Shown here: one piece after another, positions 27,601-42,600 of the stretch
Layout of the letters: the number at the start of each line of letters is the position of its first letter
How positions within the stretch are numbered: position 1 is the first letter of the stretch
From: Ryuthela nishihirai
Lineage: Eukaryota; Arthropoda; Arachnida; Araneae; Heptathelidae
Reading direction: 5' to 3'
Assembly: GCA_038380435.1 (NCBI GenBank)
Contig: JAWZYU010000025.1
Coordinates: 45,206,691-45,270,690 of the forward strand
Length of the DNA stretch: 64,000 nucleotides
Made by a program: the position numbers and the translations under genes
The notes under the pieces: model-generated
What the model saw: only the letters and a program-made list of their open reading frames with translations
Told to the model about the DNA's origin: nothing
The model's database searches: none

Positions 27601-30600
27601 CCAAAAGATCATAAATATACAGGAATGGAATCAATAAAATATGGATCGAAACATAAATATCATAAATTTGCAGGAATGGAATCAATAAAGTGATAGAAGT
27701 GAAACCAAATGAGTTGTAAGCCAGCTATTGTTACAATCAGCAATGTAACATAACCCTGAAAGATCAGTGTTGAGATTTATCAACAATAAAATATTAATAT
27801 TAATATCAGGAATAAAAATCAATAGATATGGAAAAAAAAGCAAGTTGTAAGGTGACCATTTTCATAACTAGGAATATAGCAAAGATGTGAAATCTCTAAG
27901 ATGGATGCATATAAATCTGTGAAAAAAAAACTAAGTTTTAATTATAAGAATACAAATAGATACTAACTGAACTGAAAGGTTGGCCATTGTTGATGACCTC
28001 AGTGCACACAGCCAACTGCTACTAATTACTGCCATCTGTCTTGCTAGGCCATGATGTATTTCCCAGGACTTTTGCACAAACAAGTTATTTTTAGTTCTGG
28101 TTTTGGTTTCAATAGCCTGGGAGTACAGTTGAATGCTGGGATAAATAAAAATTATTCTAGGCATATTAAAATAGTATAATAATGCAGAAAAGAGAGCCTA
28201 AAACAAAAAAAAAAAGAAAAAATATAGAGGTATATACTCTATAATTACTTTCAAAATCTTCCTATTTTAAAATAACAGTTTTTTGGTTAATTTTCAAGAG
28301 AATTTCAAAACTTGAAGGAAAAATTTATGAGTAATAGTTCAAATCAAGCTTTTGAGCTTAAATCAGGGTTGCTTAAGCATGGAGTAACATTAACAAACAG
28401 ATAAGCAATGCCATATATTGCTTATCTTGATGGTGATTGGATGGTGATTTATCTTGAATGGTGATTGGATGGCATTAACAAATTATTCATATTGTAGCTG
28501 AATAAAATATGCTTCAAATGAAAAAAGAAAATGCCATTTGAAAATAATGTGTCGAAAAACATCGTTGGTTGTATTCCTAACATTTTAAAATTATTATTAA
28601 ATGCTTTCATTTATTTTTTATTTAAGAGATCATGTCTAACACGTACATCTGAAATTATTTAGTTCTTTTATCATTAACAGAAAATTTATGCATACCCACT
28701 ACTAGTGAACAGAAAAAAATACATGTCTAATGATACTTTCATGATAAAGTGAAACTGACTACAGCAGTGTTAAGTCATTTACTGGATGAAGTGATGATAT
28801 CACATTTACATCATATGCAACATTTGAAAACAGCAACTCTACTATCTGTGCCTTAAAGACATAGATGGACTTTCATCACTTCTACAATTTCAATTTGGGC
28901 AGATATTGAGTCACAACTATTCCCATGATACAGTTAACCAAGCATCACTTCTACAATAGTTGAAGTGATGCTTGGTTGAATACAGGTTTGACTCCCACCT
29001 GTGCCATTTGTTATCTCTGCAAAACTCCCCACCCTGTCCTATGTCAGTAGGAGACACCGATGGGCTTGGAAAGGCCGCTGTCAGATGGGACCTAAAGCTG
29101 TGATTCTGTGCACATTAAAGAGCATGCTGGATTGCCTTGATGGGAGGCTTCCATCTGTCTTCTAACAGCTGTCTAATAGATTCCCTTCCTCCAACTTTCT
29201 CTGAGACCTCATGACCTGGCCATTTAGCCCATTGTGTGCAAAAAAAGTGCAGCTCAGAAATGGAACAACCCAACTCTTGCATGAGTAGAGTCCTTTAGGA
29301 TGTTTAACTTCTGAGTGGCACATATTTTGCTCCACTAGTCATCCTTTAGGAGATAAATAGAAGCTTCATGTCAAGGAAATCCAGTGTGCTTTTTAACATG
29401 TTGGCACCCAGTGATTTTTTTTTTCTTTTTGTCTCATGGAATTTTTATCAAATATTTTCATGCTGTAGCTTCCTATGACATCAGTCCACACTTTTATATA
29501 TCAGTATGTGTTGTATATGGGTATTAGATGGTTTGACTTTGTAAATAATGATGAAGTTGGGCAAAGGAGTATTCAGCCACCTCTGAGCAGCATATTGTGC
29601 AAAGAGAAACTGCATTGGTTTGGCCGTGATGCCATATGCATAACTACAGATTGGTGAATAAGGTTATGAATAGTGTGCCTAAAGATTGTAGAAAAGGGAA
29701 GACCTGGGATGTGGTGGGCAGACAAAGTCAAATAGGATCTTGTTAGAATTGGCCTTCAATGAGTGGCCAAATGTAGTAGTGCAAGACAGACATGTTTGGG
29801 GGACTAAATTGCAGTCTAGTTGGACCTCCATAGCCCATGGCTGCTTGAAGATTTTGTATATGTCTCATTTTACAAAAATTTTAAACTATGAAAAATTTTA
29901 TATGATTTTTCATAGTGTGACCATCATGTGACCTTACTCTTTATGAATTTGTTTATTAAATCAAATATAATTATTAATCTTCACTGTTGTTTACTTACAT
30001 AACAAACCCTTCAGTTTCTCAACCAGTGAGGACCACCAGCAACTCCCACAAAAATGTATGACAAATAACATCTTTCCTGTCCCAGCTGTGGTATTAGAAA
30101 TGTATTATTTCTACCCCATGAAGATTGAGGCCTCTATTTAATAATTTAGTCCTGTGACCCACCAGTGTCTCACAGTACCGAAATCAATTCTCATTTGATT
30201 TTCAAATGACCCTCATTAAAGCCAATAAGTTAATGTACACAGGTTTAATATGTACAGGATGGATGGCAACATTTCCAAGTCCATCAGTGTCCCTTTTCTC
30301 CCTGATGGCAAAGAGGGGATGAGCAGAAAATAATCTCAATGCAGACATAGTGGGGAGTTCAACCTGTGATCATCAGACTATTAGCCTGGTGTGCTGGTTA
30401 ATAAGACATTCCCTGCCCTATGTTGTAGGAGAAACCAGTATGAGAGTTTCTAGTTGTAACCAACTTTATGTTGGAGACCCACTTTTTAAAAAAGAAGACC
30501 CAAGACTAATCAGTGTGTTGTGATTCATCAGTTAAAACACTTATAATCTTCCTTATCATATAGTATGCTAATGTATATGAAATGTAATATTTTGCCTCTA

Positions 30601-33600
30601 TTTTCTTTTTTTTTTTTAATTCTCTGTTTAATCTTGGAAATAAAGCTATTGACCTTAACATTCTTCACCATCTAATATTCCTTCACCTCCCAAGAAAAAG
30701 AAAAAAGATGATAGCACCAGAATTCACATGTCAGGTTCAGCTAGAAATGAAGGGTACTATAAAATGGATATAAAAGAAAAAGCTGTGTATAACCATGGCA
30801 GTTCTGCCTTACTCCCTGAAATTGATACAGAAATGCAGGTAAGAAATCTGTGGTACATTATGTGACTATGATTGACCTGTATTGGGTATTTTTCTGTTTA
30901 ATTGGATAAAAACTGGCATTTGCCTTAAAATTAATTATTATCAAAATTGGAATATAACTTGAAGAATGCATATCACCTTTGGTGAATATGGAAATCTTGT
31001 TTTCAAAGAGAATGAAATCTTTCATTGACCTACTTTTTCATTCTTTAAAAGTTTTAATTTGAACTAATAATGAAGGGGGGATGTAAATAGTAGTTTTTAT
31101 TAGTACTTATGCAACATATAAAGTATTTGTCTTTTATTCTTTCAATTTAGAAAACTCCTTTTCTCACTCAGGATCCTCCGAGAAAAAGGGGAAGATTGTT
31201 GTTTCAGTAGAATATCTTTTAACAGTCTACCACCAAAATTTCCACCATAAACAAATCATTTGTGACATTCGTTAAAAGTTTCCCCCTTTTCCATATTTAG
31301 TGATCTTTAGTGATATGAATGAAAACTACCTAAGGATTTCAAAAATGTGAATTATAATTTTTCATTGTTACCAACAAAAGAAGAACGAGTTTTCCAATTA
31401 TCTCTTGAAACAAAATAGCTGTGTTTCCCACCCATCTGGGTTTAAGAGGTAACTCGTCATTGTCAATGGAAACATCATGACCTTCACATTCCACCATCAG
31501 ATTTTCAAATTTCTGGCTTAAATACATCATTTGCAATATTCGTGTGAAATTTTGGAATTTTTAACTTTTTGCACAGTTAGAAGGCACAACTGTAGCTTTT
31601 GAGAGATTTGGAATATTTGAATCATAATATTTCATCAATAGCTATCCAACCCAAAAAGAATTTTTTATTTACCTCTTAAAACAAAAAAAAGTTCAATGTC
31701 TACAAACAGACAACAAAGTGAACACTTTTTTTAAAACAGGATAAAAACTGTCAGTATCTTATGTGTTTTATCTATCTGTATTGTTCATTTTCACATATTT
31801 CTGCTCAGAAAGATGTGAGAATATAAAACATTTAAAAAACTGCTTAGTTTATCTCAGTTGGCATAGTATGTGGTTGTGTCTCAACTAGTTTGTATTCATT
31901 TGGATGTCTTTATTAGGGTCCAAAAAATATTTAGGGGACCCTTATTTTCATATAATTGGAAACATTATCAAATGTTGTAATAGAAATTTATTGAAGGGGG
32001 GGGGGGGGTACTTTTCTTTTTGTTTTTACCAAGAACAATAAAGCTGTTTTTAAAATCAAAAGTGTAAAAAAGATTGACCAAAAGTGATGTGCATAGTTGC
32101 TGGATGACACAACTTCCAGTAGTAATGAAAAACTGCTAGGCAGAAAAGTAGGTGAAATTCATGCAAATCAAACCAATCAATATGTATGTTACAGCAGAGG
32201 AAGGGCATAAATTAATGCATCACTACTTTGTGCTACTTAGGGTGACCCAAGCAGTGATGGCAATGATCATGGGCAAATGGATTCTTTTTTAACTTTAAAT
32301 TTTTTCAAAGCTAATAAACTGGTGAAAAATATAGAGATTTACACGCTTTTTTGCCATTGATTAAGAACAGTGAAAACATTGCTGATTTCCATTGCAAAAA
32401 AAAAATGCAACCTTGTGCTTACAGAAATGTTTTACTTTCAGGTCAGTGGAAATCACAAAAGATTAATCAGGCCCTGACAATGCAAAGGGTTTAATTAATT
32501 AAACTAAGTATTGTATAAATTAACACACAAGAACAGAAGGAATAGCAGAAATACCAATCACCCAGAATTTTTTTATGAAAGTTGACCAGCAATTACTACT
32601 CTAAGTACACAGTGCAGGAAGCCAGCAAAATGTACATCTTGTACTTTTTGATATTATTACTAATAATTAGTAAGCAACAACTGATATGTATTCATCATGC
32701 ATTGATTGATAATTGATATATTACATAAATTGTGCCAAATACTGGAATTTATTTGTTTGCATAAATGCTTGTAATTGCTTTTGAATTATCATTCTTCATA
32801 ATTTTAATTGTGTAATTTGGCAGTTCTGATTACATCATTCAATGCATATACTGGTATTTTCTTGTCTTGGAATCTTATCCACTGTGGAAAATATAACTAC
32901 CCTTAAAATATGATTCCTTAGCCATTGAACAATTTGCTTTTAAGAAAAGTGACTACTTATGTGGTATTGAACCATGCTTTTCAAGGGAGGCTCTATGTGT
33001 AACAAGAATTATGGTAATAGAATAAAAATAAATAAATGACATTAAATTCATATCAAAATTAAAAATTAACATTATTAAAAACAAATTTTTTTAATTTCTC
33101 AGTTTTAATCCCCTTTTCCCTACTTCAGCTGCAATGAGTATTGTTTAGGTGTTTTGGTCAGCCTTAAGTTTATGGATTTGTAAAATTAAAAAAAAAGCTG
33201 AAAATTATATTTTCAAATTTCAATTTCATTTAAAAAATTTTAAATTTAAAAACTGAGAATTATGCAAGAAAGTTTTCTTTATAATCCCATTCCTTTACTT
33301 TCCTTAATTGGTTTGTAGTTAGAACCTATAGAGTTATAAAATTTAAAATTTAGTAAAAAAAAGTCTAAAACTGCACTTTCCTGACCTAATTACAGCTTAA
33401 ATCTGTTAATTTTGCTGTTGTACTCTATTGTCATATTTTATGCATAATTATTATTGATTTGTGGTTCTAGCCAGTGTTTTGAATTGCAAAGAACAAAAAC
33501 TTGTAAAAAATCTGAAATAGATTTGAGGGAAACTAAAACACTTTTTACAGACCCCAGTTTCACTAAATGAGCTTTAAATTTAAAAAAAATGATTTTTTTT

Positions 33601-36600
33601 TTATCTGCACTATTTTAGGTATCATAAATTATGAGTTTGTGTTTTCAAAGTTATGTAATTTTAAATTTTCAAGAACTCTGTATTCTGCTTTACTACTGAG
33701 AACTGCAAACCACTGCAAGTAGGGTTCTGAGAAGTTAAACATAGAAATTTTGTGATTTTTAAATTTAATCCCTTTCAGTAAATTTTAAGTTTAAAAGGGC
33801 AGTTTTAGATATATTTTCTAATTTTCTAAAAAGAGATTTAATATGTAATTAGTTAATAGATGCCCAATTATTTAACATATATTAGAAAGAACAAATTTTC
33901 ATACATATGCATTTTGTTATTATTTCATCACTCAAATTAACAAATATAATTTCAGGATCCATCAAGTAAAATAAAGACTTCAGCACAATCAACTAGAGAA
34001 GCTAGGTCAAATCAAAGGAGATTGTTGACATCATTTGGGGAATCTGATTTTACTAGTGACTTATTAAAATTTAATCAATTGAAGGTAATAATTAATTATT
34101 GATAATATTGACTTAAATTGTATATTTAAGAGTAACTGGTATGATTATTCAATAGATAGTACTGAATGTCTTATTATTGCCTATGTTACTGCTATTTGCT
34201 ATAGCAACTGCTTTCCAGTTTGAAAGAAGTTACTTAATTGATCTGCTGACGAATTTTTCTTCTCATTAGCAGCTAGTATATCATATAAAAAAGGAGAATT
34301 AATGAATGAACTAACTGAATGACTAATTTTAAGAAATTTTAAACAAATGGACACATTGACAATGAGACAGTATGGTCAGTCAAGGTTGTCTGTCACTGTT
34401 AAGTCAGTGAATTGATTAAAGTTATAAAACTTATGCCCTCTGTGGCATAGATTACCCCTGAATGAAAATTTTAAAGCATCTTGCACCATATAGGTTGCCA
34501 TTCTGCTTTAAAATAAAATTAAAAAAAAAACTGTGTGGTATTAAAAACTACATTTGATAATTCTATAAATACTGTAATAGGTTATTTGGGGAAAAAAGTT
34601 TTGAAAACTGAAACCTCAGTTGGATTGTTATGCTGTAGCAATCTAAAAGCTAAAAAGGTTTATGCAAATGGCCAAAAGTATTAACAGTGGCATATACTAA
34701 GTGATTCAGTAATAAATTATCACAGGAGAACATCCTATAGACAAGAAACACTTGAAATAATGAGTTGAAAAAAATTTATTATCCTGACTGGGATTTGAAC
34801 CCAGATCTCCCAGAAACATGTCAGGATGCTTTTGGGAGATCTGGGTTCAAATCCCAGTCAGGACAAGCAATTTTTTTCAACTCGTTATTGCAAGTATACT
34901 AAGAGACGTAAACAATTTATCTATGATAAGTATATTGTCAATTAAAGTCCAATGTGAAGAATGGTTATCTGTAATATGGGATTCTTGATGATATAGTTTC
35001 TATATTAATAATAGTGAATGATATCAAAGTCCTTATATTCAAACAAGATAAATTTTCATAGCAGGGTGATACACAATTGATATTAAAATATGGTGAAAGC
35101 TTTATGAAAAGAGTTCTCACTTGTTATATGACAAGATTAGCAGTATTACTGAAGTTATGTGTCATTGGAAATGATTTATAGAGTGTTTCATTACAGATGC
35201 TAATAAGGACAATTAGATGAAACTAAATCCATATTATCAAAGTTCATGTGTTGAACTAAGAATAAAATTTATATAGCATAAATAACATCAAAAGTGATGT
35301 TAAAACTTTTTTTTTTTTGCAAAATGTTAATTGCTGAGCAGTGTGGCTAACTGAATGCCTGTCCATGAACAATGAGCCAAAACATTATGACCACCTGCCT
35401 ATTGTGATGTTGGTACTCTACATATCACCAAAACAGCTCTTACCCAGCAAGGCATTGACACTACAAGATATTTAAAGGTGTCTTATGGTATCTGGTGCCA
35501 ACACATTACCAGCAGATCCTTTAACTTTGTAAGTTACGTGGTTGAAACTCCACAGATTGGATAAGCTGTTCCAACACAAACCACAGGTGCTCGATTAGAT
35601 TGATGTCTGGGGAATTTGGAGGCCAGTGCAATACCTGGAAGTCTTCCTCGTGTTCCATAAACCATTCTTGAACAATCCGGGCAGCGTGACATGGCACATT
35701 ATCCTGCTGAAAGAAGGCATTATGAGGGGAATACCATTGCCCATGAAAGGATGTACCTGGTCTGCAATGATGTTTAGGTAGCTGGTAGACATCATAGTTT
35801 ACTATACGTGAATGACTGAACTCAGAGTTTCCCAGCAGAACATTGCCCCAAGCATTACACTTCCTCCACCGGCTTGTTTTCATCCCATGGTGCATCCTGG
35901 TGCCAACACTTCCCAAGGTAAATGACGCACCATACACAGCCATCCACATGGTGCAAAGGAAATGAGATTCATCAAACCAGATGACCTTCTTCCAATCATT
36001 CAAGGTCCAGTTTTGATGCTGTCATGCCCATTGTAGGTGCTCCCATTGTGCATCCTGGTGCCAACACTTTCCCTGGTAAATGATGCACCGTACCCAGACA
36101 TCCACATGGTGCAAAGGAAATGAGATTCATCAAACCAGATGACCTTCTTCCAATCATTCAAGGTCCAGTTTTGATGTTCTCATGCCCATTGTAGTGCATC
36201 CCATGGTGCATCCTGCTGCAACACTTCCACAGGTAAACGACGCACCGTACCCAGACATCCACATGGTGCAAAGGAAATGAGATTCATCAAACCAGATGAC
36301 CTTCTTCCAATCATTCAAGGTCCAGTTTTTTATGCTCTCATGCCCATTGTAGGTGCTTTCAATGGTGAACCAAAGTTAGCATGGGCACTTGGAGCAGCTT
36401 GCGGCTATGCAGCCCCATTTTCAGCAAGGTTCTATGTACTGTGTGTTGTGACACTACTCCCGTCACCAGCATTCAAATTATGGGTGAGTTGCACCACAGT
36501 ATCTCTTCTGTTGGCTCATACCCAATGGGATAGCCTCACTCACCTCTAGCATCAATGAGCCATGGTTGGCCCACACCTTGCCTGCAGTTCATGGTTTTTC

Positions 36601-39600
36601 CTTCCTCGAAACACTTTTTGAAGGTAGTAACTACGGCTGACCTTGAACACCCTACAGTCTTGCAGTCTCGGAAATGCTCTGACCCAGTCATCTGGCCATT
36701 ACAATTTGGCCTTTGTCAAACTCACTTAAGTCCGCTGCCTTTCCCATCTGAAACACAAGAATAACACTGATTAACAAAGCTCAGTATCAGGTGTTATTTA
36801 TACCATTTCATGGCCTTCACACTCACCTTCATTTAACTGCAGTTGCTTCAATTTGCATAAAGATGCACTGGTCATAATGTTTTGGTTCTTCAGTGTATAT
36901 TATTATTGATGATTTATGATATGTCCCATTGTAGGGATATTCAAAGTTATGACTATAGCATAGGATTTATACATATTTAAATATAAACAAATCGATTGCT
37001 CTGAATGAAGAAAATAATATAGAATGAGTGTGTAATTTAAGCTGTATTGCATCGCATTTTGTGATGTATTTTATACTGAGTTTGCAATAGATTTTGTAAT
37101 TTGTGTAGCATAATTTTGTGATGCAAGTTTTAGAAATATGCATAATGAGTGATTAAATATTTCGTTGAAGAAAATCAGGATGAAAATTTGTGTATGAAGG
37201 TAGAAAATATACTAGAATGACCAATATCTGCTGGTACTATTTCTAATATTTTTTCATCATCAGGTTTTATGTTAAAGATATGTATCTTAGTGGTATTGTT
37301 TCTAAATAATTTTCAGTATGGCCACAAACAATGTAAAAGTGAAATTAAAAAACAAAATTATAACATCCTATTCAAAAGTTGGAAATTGCTATACAAAATA
37401 ATTTATTGTATCTTCCGGTGTAGATGATGTCTTCCAGTATAGTCCTCCACTTCAACCTTTAGTGGTGGAGGAACGGGTCTTTGCCCCATGCCTGCGATTA
37501 GGGGGCTATTTGATATTGTTGGTATTCCCTCTGTCAATAAACATAGTTTCTTTAAACATCCCACTAACCATTTTCTCTCCATAGGTAGTTGGAATGTGAG
37601 GACTCTCCACAGAGCTTATTCTCTTTATGTCCTGGCACAAGAATTCCACCATTATAATTTAAATATTCTCAGCTTGCAAAAGAGACCAGATGGACAGATA
37701 AAGGTCATATTCTTAAAAATGATCTTAAATTTCTTTTTTCAGGGAAGGAAGAGGCATAGGTCTGCTTCTCAACAGACGTGCCAGTGATTTCTTCTAGGAT
37801 ATGAGTGCATTAATGAAAGGTTTCTTACAGCAAAATTTCAGACAAGCATTAAAGACTTGAATGTTATCTGCTGTTTTGCCCCCACTGAGGATACTGATGA
37901 GATTGAGAAAATTTGGTTTTATGGACAACATCAGGATATTTTGAATTCTGTCAAGAAAGGAGACATTACCTTTGTTCTAGGTGACTTCAATGCCAAAGAT
38001 CCAATGGTACTGACTCTGACCTTTGGGGAGGGGTGATAGGCCCTTTTGGTATTGGTAGCTGCAATGTCTCCTACAGGTAAGTAAACTTAATGGTTTGAAA
38101 ATAACTAACACCTATTTCAAACACTGCAACATACATAAATACACATAGGTTTTACAAGATGGGCTGCCTAGGAATATGATTGATTATTTAATTAATTAAA
38201 AGCAAATGAGCTCTTTTCTGTTTAGGAATACCAGGTCATATAGGGGAGCTGAAATTGGATCTGACCATTACCTTGTTAAAAGTGTCTTGCAACTTAAAAA
38301 GTACTCTTCTAATCTCAATCCTGCCCTTGATAACAAAGGAGACATTAATGGGTTGCCTTTGAGTTTTCCATGAAAGTTTAGAAATTACAGAGCACTGAAT
38401 TTAGCTTCCCTTAATTGAATTCCAATTTATTATTTGGAAATATCAAATATCAAAATAGGGCATAACATGGGGCTGTTTGTCAAATTTTGTAACCAGTTGT
38501 ATTCATTTTGATGGTAGTAAGAGACACTGAACATAACTGCAATATATTAGATTGCCTATTCTGCTGGTGGTCTGAAAATGGTAGCTAGGTAGTCACTGGA
38601 AGGAGAGCTATGTACCAATCCCCTGTGATGATGCATAGAACTGGCCAGGCCTAGCACATAATGTCCGACCCCACTTTCTTGTGGTGCAGGCCATTAGTAC
38701 CTTTCAAAAGAGATACTCTCTTGTGGAAGTGAACAGAAGGGGAGGGCTGCCAGATTAGTGTAGCCTATTGATGTGGACAAGTGGCTACTTTTCCTTTTTT
38801 TTTTCTACCCTGCTGAGGAGTGGTCAACCACACAGGGTCCTGGTGCCGACCATATATACCATCCTGAACGGAATTATGGATCTGAGCTTGATTATGGATC
38901 CTGATTTTGCTGCACTGGTGGGCTTTCGTGGAGGGAAAATTTTCCGCTATGTTTTCTGTTTGTTTGTGGGTTGACAGCCCCAAGTGAATAGATTCACAGG
39001 ATATGTTTATCAGCTGGTGGATAATCCTGAGCAGAGGTCATCGCAGGCACCTTAACTCTTTGCTTCTACTGGCATGGTCAAATTCTACATTGGAGGAAGT
39101 CTTCCAGTGTAGATGGCTTCAGCCTTTAGTATTGGGGAAAATAGGTCTTTGCCCCATGCCTGCAATTAGGGGGCTGTTTGATATTGTCGGCATTCCCTCT
39201 CTCAATAAACATAGTTTCTTTAAACATTCCACTAATCATTTTCTCTCCATAGGTAATTGGAATGTGAGGACTTTGCACAGAGCTTATTCTCTTGATGTCC
39301 TCACACAAGAATTCCACCATTATAATTTAGATATTCTCAGCTTGCAAGAGACCAGATGGAAGATAAAGGTCAGATTGTTCATTTCTCAATGTTACTTAAT
39401 TGTTAATTTGTGTGCATTGCTCAATTTACTTAATTGTGAATTTGTGTGCATTTCTTAAAGTTGTCAAGTATCCATTTTTGCTCCATCTATATGAACTGGT
39501 AAATGAACTATAATTTAACCATCAAGATTTTGAAGTAAGTGGAACTTTGATTCACTTTGACTTCTTGACTTAACTGATAATATCTTTATTGCTCCAGGAT

Positions 39601-42600
39601 TTGTCTTACTATTTTAAAGTTTAGATTTTTTTTTTTGTAAGTATGCTTGCATATATCAGTGTTATTGCTGATATTTATCATTGTTAACACATGTACTCTG
39701 AGATTATTCTATTATATTTTTTATGAATTTTTAATATGGTGGATTTGAAACTATATACTTTTAAAATGCATTAAAATGAAACCTGGCATTCTTTTAACAC
39801 CTCATATTTTAGAGTTTCTTTGTTGCACATTGTCAACTTATATACTTTTTAATTTACAGTTCCGAAAGAAACAGTTGAAATTTGCAAGAAGTCGAATCCA
39901 TGACTGGGGTCTATTTGCTTTGGAGCCCATTGCAGCAGATGAGATGGTTATTGAATATGTAGGACAAATGGTGCGTCCTGTTGTTGCAGATCTGAGGGAA
40001 ACAAAGTATACAGAACTTGGAATTGGTAGCTCATACTTATTCAGAGTGGACTTAGAGACTATTATTGATGCTACCAAATGTGGAAATTTGGCCAGGTTCA
40101 TCAATCACAGTTGCAATGTAAGTTATTATATTAACAGTTATAATTAGTATGCTTGAATAATAACTCATATTTTAAAATGCATTTGGGTAATATGCTCATA
40201 AGGGTCATTTAAACAAAAAGTGGGTAACCCATACATCTGGGTAATGGAGTGAGTGATCTTGGTGTCCTCACACAGGGAAATTGTAAATCATAGAAGGAAC
40301 TCAACAACACCAGAATCAATGGCAAATATTGGCATGAGCATGATAACAAACCTTGTATTGAAGTATTTAAAGTTGAGCAATGTGGTTATGCTGATGTTTT
40401 AATATGACTGACAGGTCTGTCTATGAATTTCTGGCTGTGGCTACTGATTAGAGAAGCATATTAGCTCATAATGATTTTGCAAAACTTTGGGGTGTTTAGA
40501 GCAGGCAACAAATTCAAAGCACCAGGACTTTTGAGCAGGATGGTTGTTTCATTGCATGACAAAGCCAAGCCCATTTAACATTAACAACATTGAATAGGTT
40601 GAATAGGTGTTGGGAATGCCCAGAATATCCTCTGTATAGTCTTGACCTCTCCACCTGACAACCAAAGTCATTCTCTGAACAGGGTATTGTGTTACTAACT
40701 TCACTTTGGAACAACAGCTTCACTGGGGTCTCAACAGGCATAGATAACAGCTCTAAATAAATCCTTTATGCTTTATTTCCAACTTGTCCACTTTTCATTT
40801 GAATAACCATTTTATACCAAAAGCACAATTCATTAGATAGACTTCACCCATCAACTAGTCTGCCCTACTATGCCACAATAAGGCAATCAGCTGAAACACC
40901 TTGTGGACTATAAATAGATCAGATATCTACCTGCTGTATAGTATACCTGCAACTGTTATGATGGTAAACACAGTGGCCTGAGTGAGTTCAATTGTGGGGC
41001 AGGTAGTTGATGTCAGGAAGATGCGATGCTCCATGTCCACAACTGCAAAACATCTGGGATTTCTGCATGTGCACATGTGTATGAACACCAAAACCTGCAG
41101 CTGTTGGGGGAAAATGTGGCCATAACCAGGCCATTGATGTTTGAAGTAAGCATCTCCTCTCCCATATCACAACAGATAGCCACAATGCAAATGATAATTT
41201 CGGGATTCAACGATGGGGCAGCTACGAAGGTTTGTGCAAAGACCATTTGACTTACTGGAAGACTGGAATGGTTCAACAAATTGAGGGTACAACTACAACA
41301 CACAGATAGGAGGTTGCAGGTGTTCTGTAGACCCACAAGGCCATGGATCCCAACTGTCAAGTCTGTACTAACTGACCACCTACCCCCATTCATGGCTATC
41401 CATTTCCCACAACAGGATGCCTTCTTTCAACAACACCCCATCTTATCACTTTTGTTTTGTGAATGACTAGTTGGAGGAGCATTCCAGTGAGTTCACATCT
41501 GTCAAATCGCCCTCTTACTCTCTGGATCTGAACCCTATTGAGTATCTGCGAGACAAAGTGAAGCAATGTATTCGAGCCTCAAATCCACCACCACAACTCT
41601 CAAGCACTTTACCGATAATTGCCCTGGAATATTGAGCCGCAATATCACCCAAATGTTTCCAACACCTGGTAGTCTATGCCATGATGTGTTGCTTCTGTTG
41701 GGAGGGTGAAAGGTGAATCTACACATTAGGTGGGTGTGTATAATAAATTGTCTTTTCAGTGTATATTCAAAGGAATTGAGAAAAGTTTGTAAAATTTAAT
41801 GTTGCATGAGTTTTACTACATATCAACCTCTTGCAATCATTCTTACTAAACTCTTATTTTAGCTTGAAATTTTTATCTTGCTGGAAACTCATCACATCAA
41901 GTCATTACACTTGTGTTATAAAAACTCATTTTTATATTTATGGCATTTTACACTAAAGGGCCCAGTCAAAGTGTAACAGCAATTGGTGATCGATTAATTT
42001 TTTTCTTTTACCTTTAGACTCCTATCTATCATTATTACCTTACCTAGTAATTTGAATCCAGAAATATGTTTTCATCAACATATAATAACTTTGTGGTATC
42101 ATCAAAATACAAGGGACAGTCCAAAAATAAGTTACAAGTTGTATATTCTGGACTATTTATATTCCAACTCATCACATCATTCCCATAAACTTCGACCAGC
42201 TGAAAAATATTTATTGCAGACACAATCCTTGCATTCAAAAACTGAATTTCTGTTCAGACTTTGTGCTTGTACTATTGTTCCGGCAATGCAATTTTATGAC
42301 TGCCACTTTTCAGTGTAGTTCCCACCAAGATGGTGATGAACCTATATCTCTAGTGACAATGTGCTTCAAGAAATAGCATATTGTTGCAGGAATGATAGGG
42401 CACAAGCCTCCTTTGCACATTGTGGTCACCAGGCTCATAATCTGCAGTTCCCAGTTTCAAATCCCAGCTGGGTAAGCATTGATATTTATCTCCACAAAAA
42501 TGGGCGGGGAGTGGCTCAGTCGGTAGCGCGACAGGCTCGTAATCTGTAGTTCCCAGGTTTGAGTCCTAGCTGGGTCAGCGTTGAGATTTATCTCCACAAA

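Noticed and set aside
34780..34870. tRNA gene in the foldback
   Set aside because: Only the T-arm half is present on each side; D-arm and anticodon arm are missing.
40514..40741. Minus-strand 75-codon frame as a protein
   Set aside because: No similarity; the plus strand holds a better, though weak, mariner-like reading.
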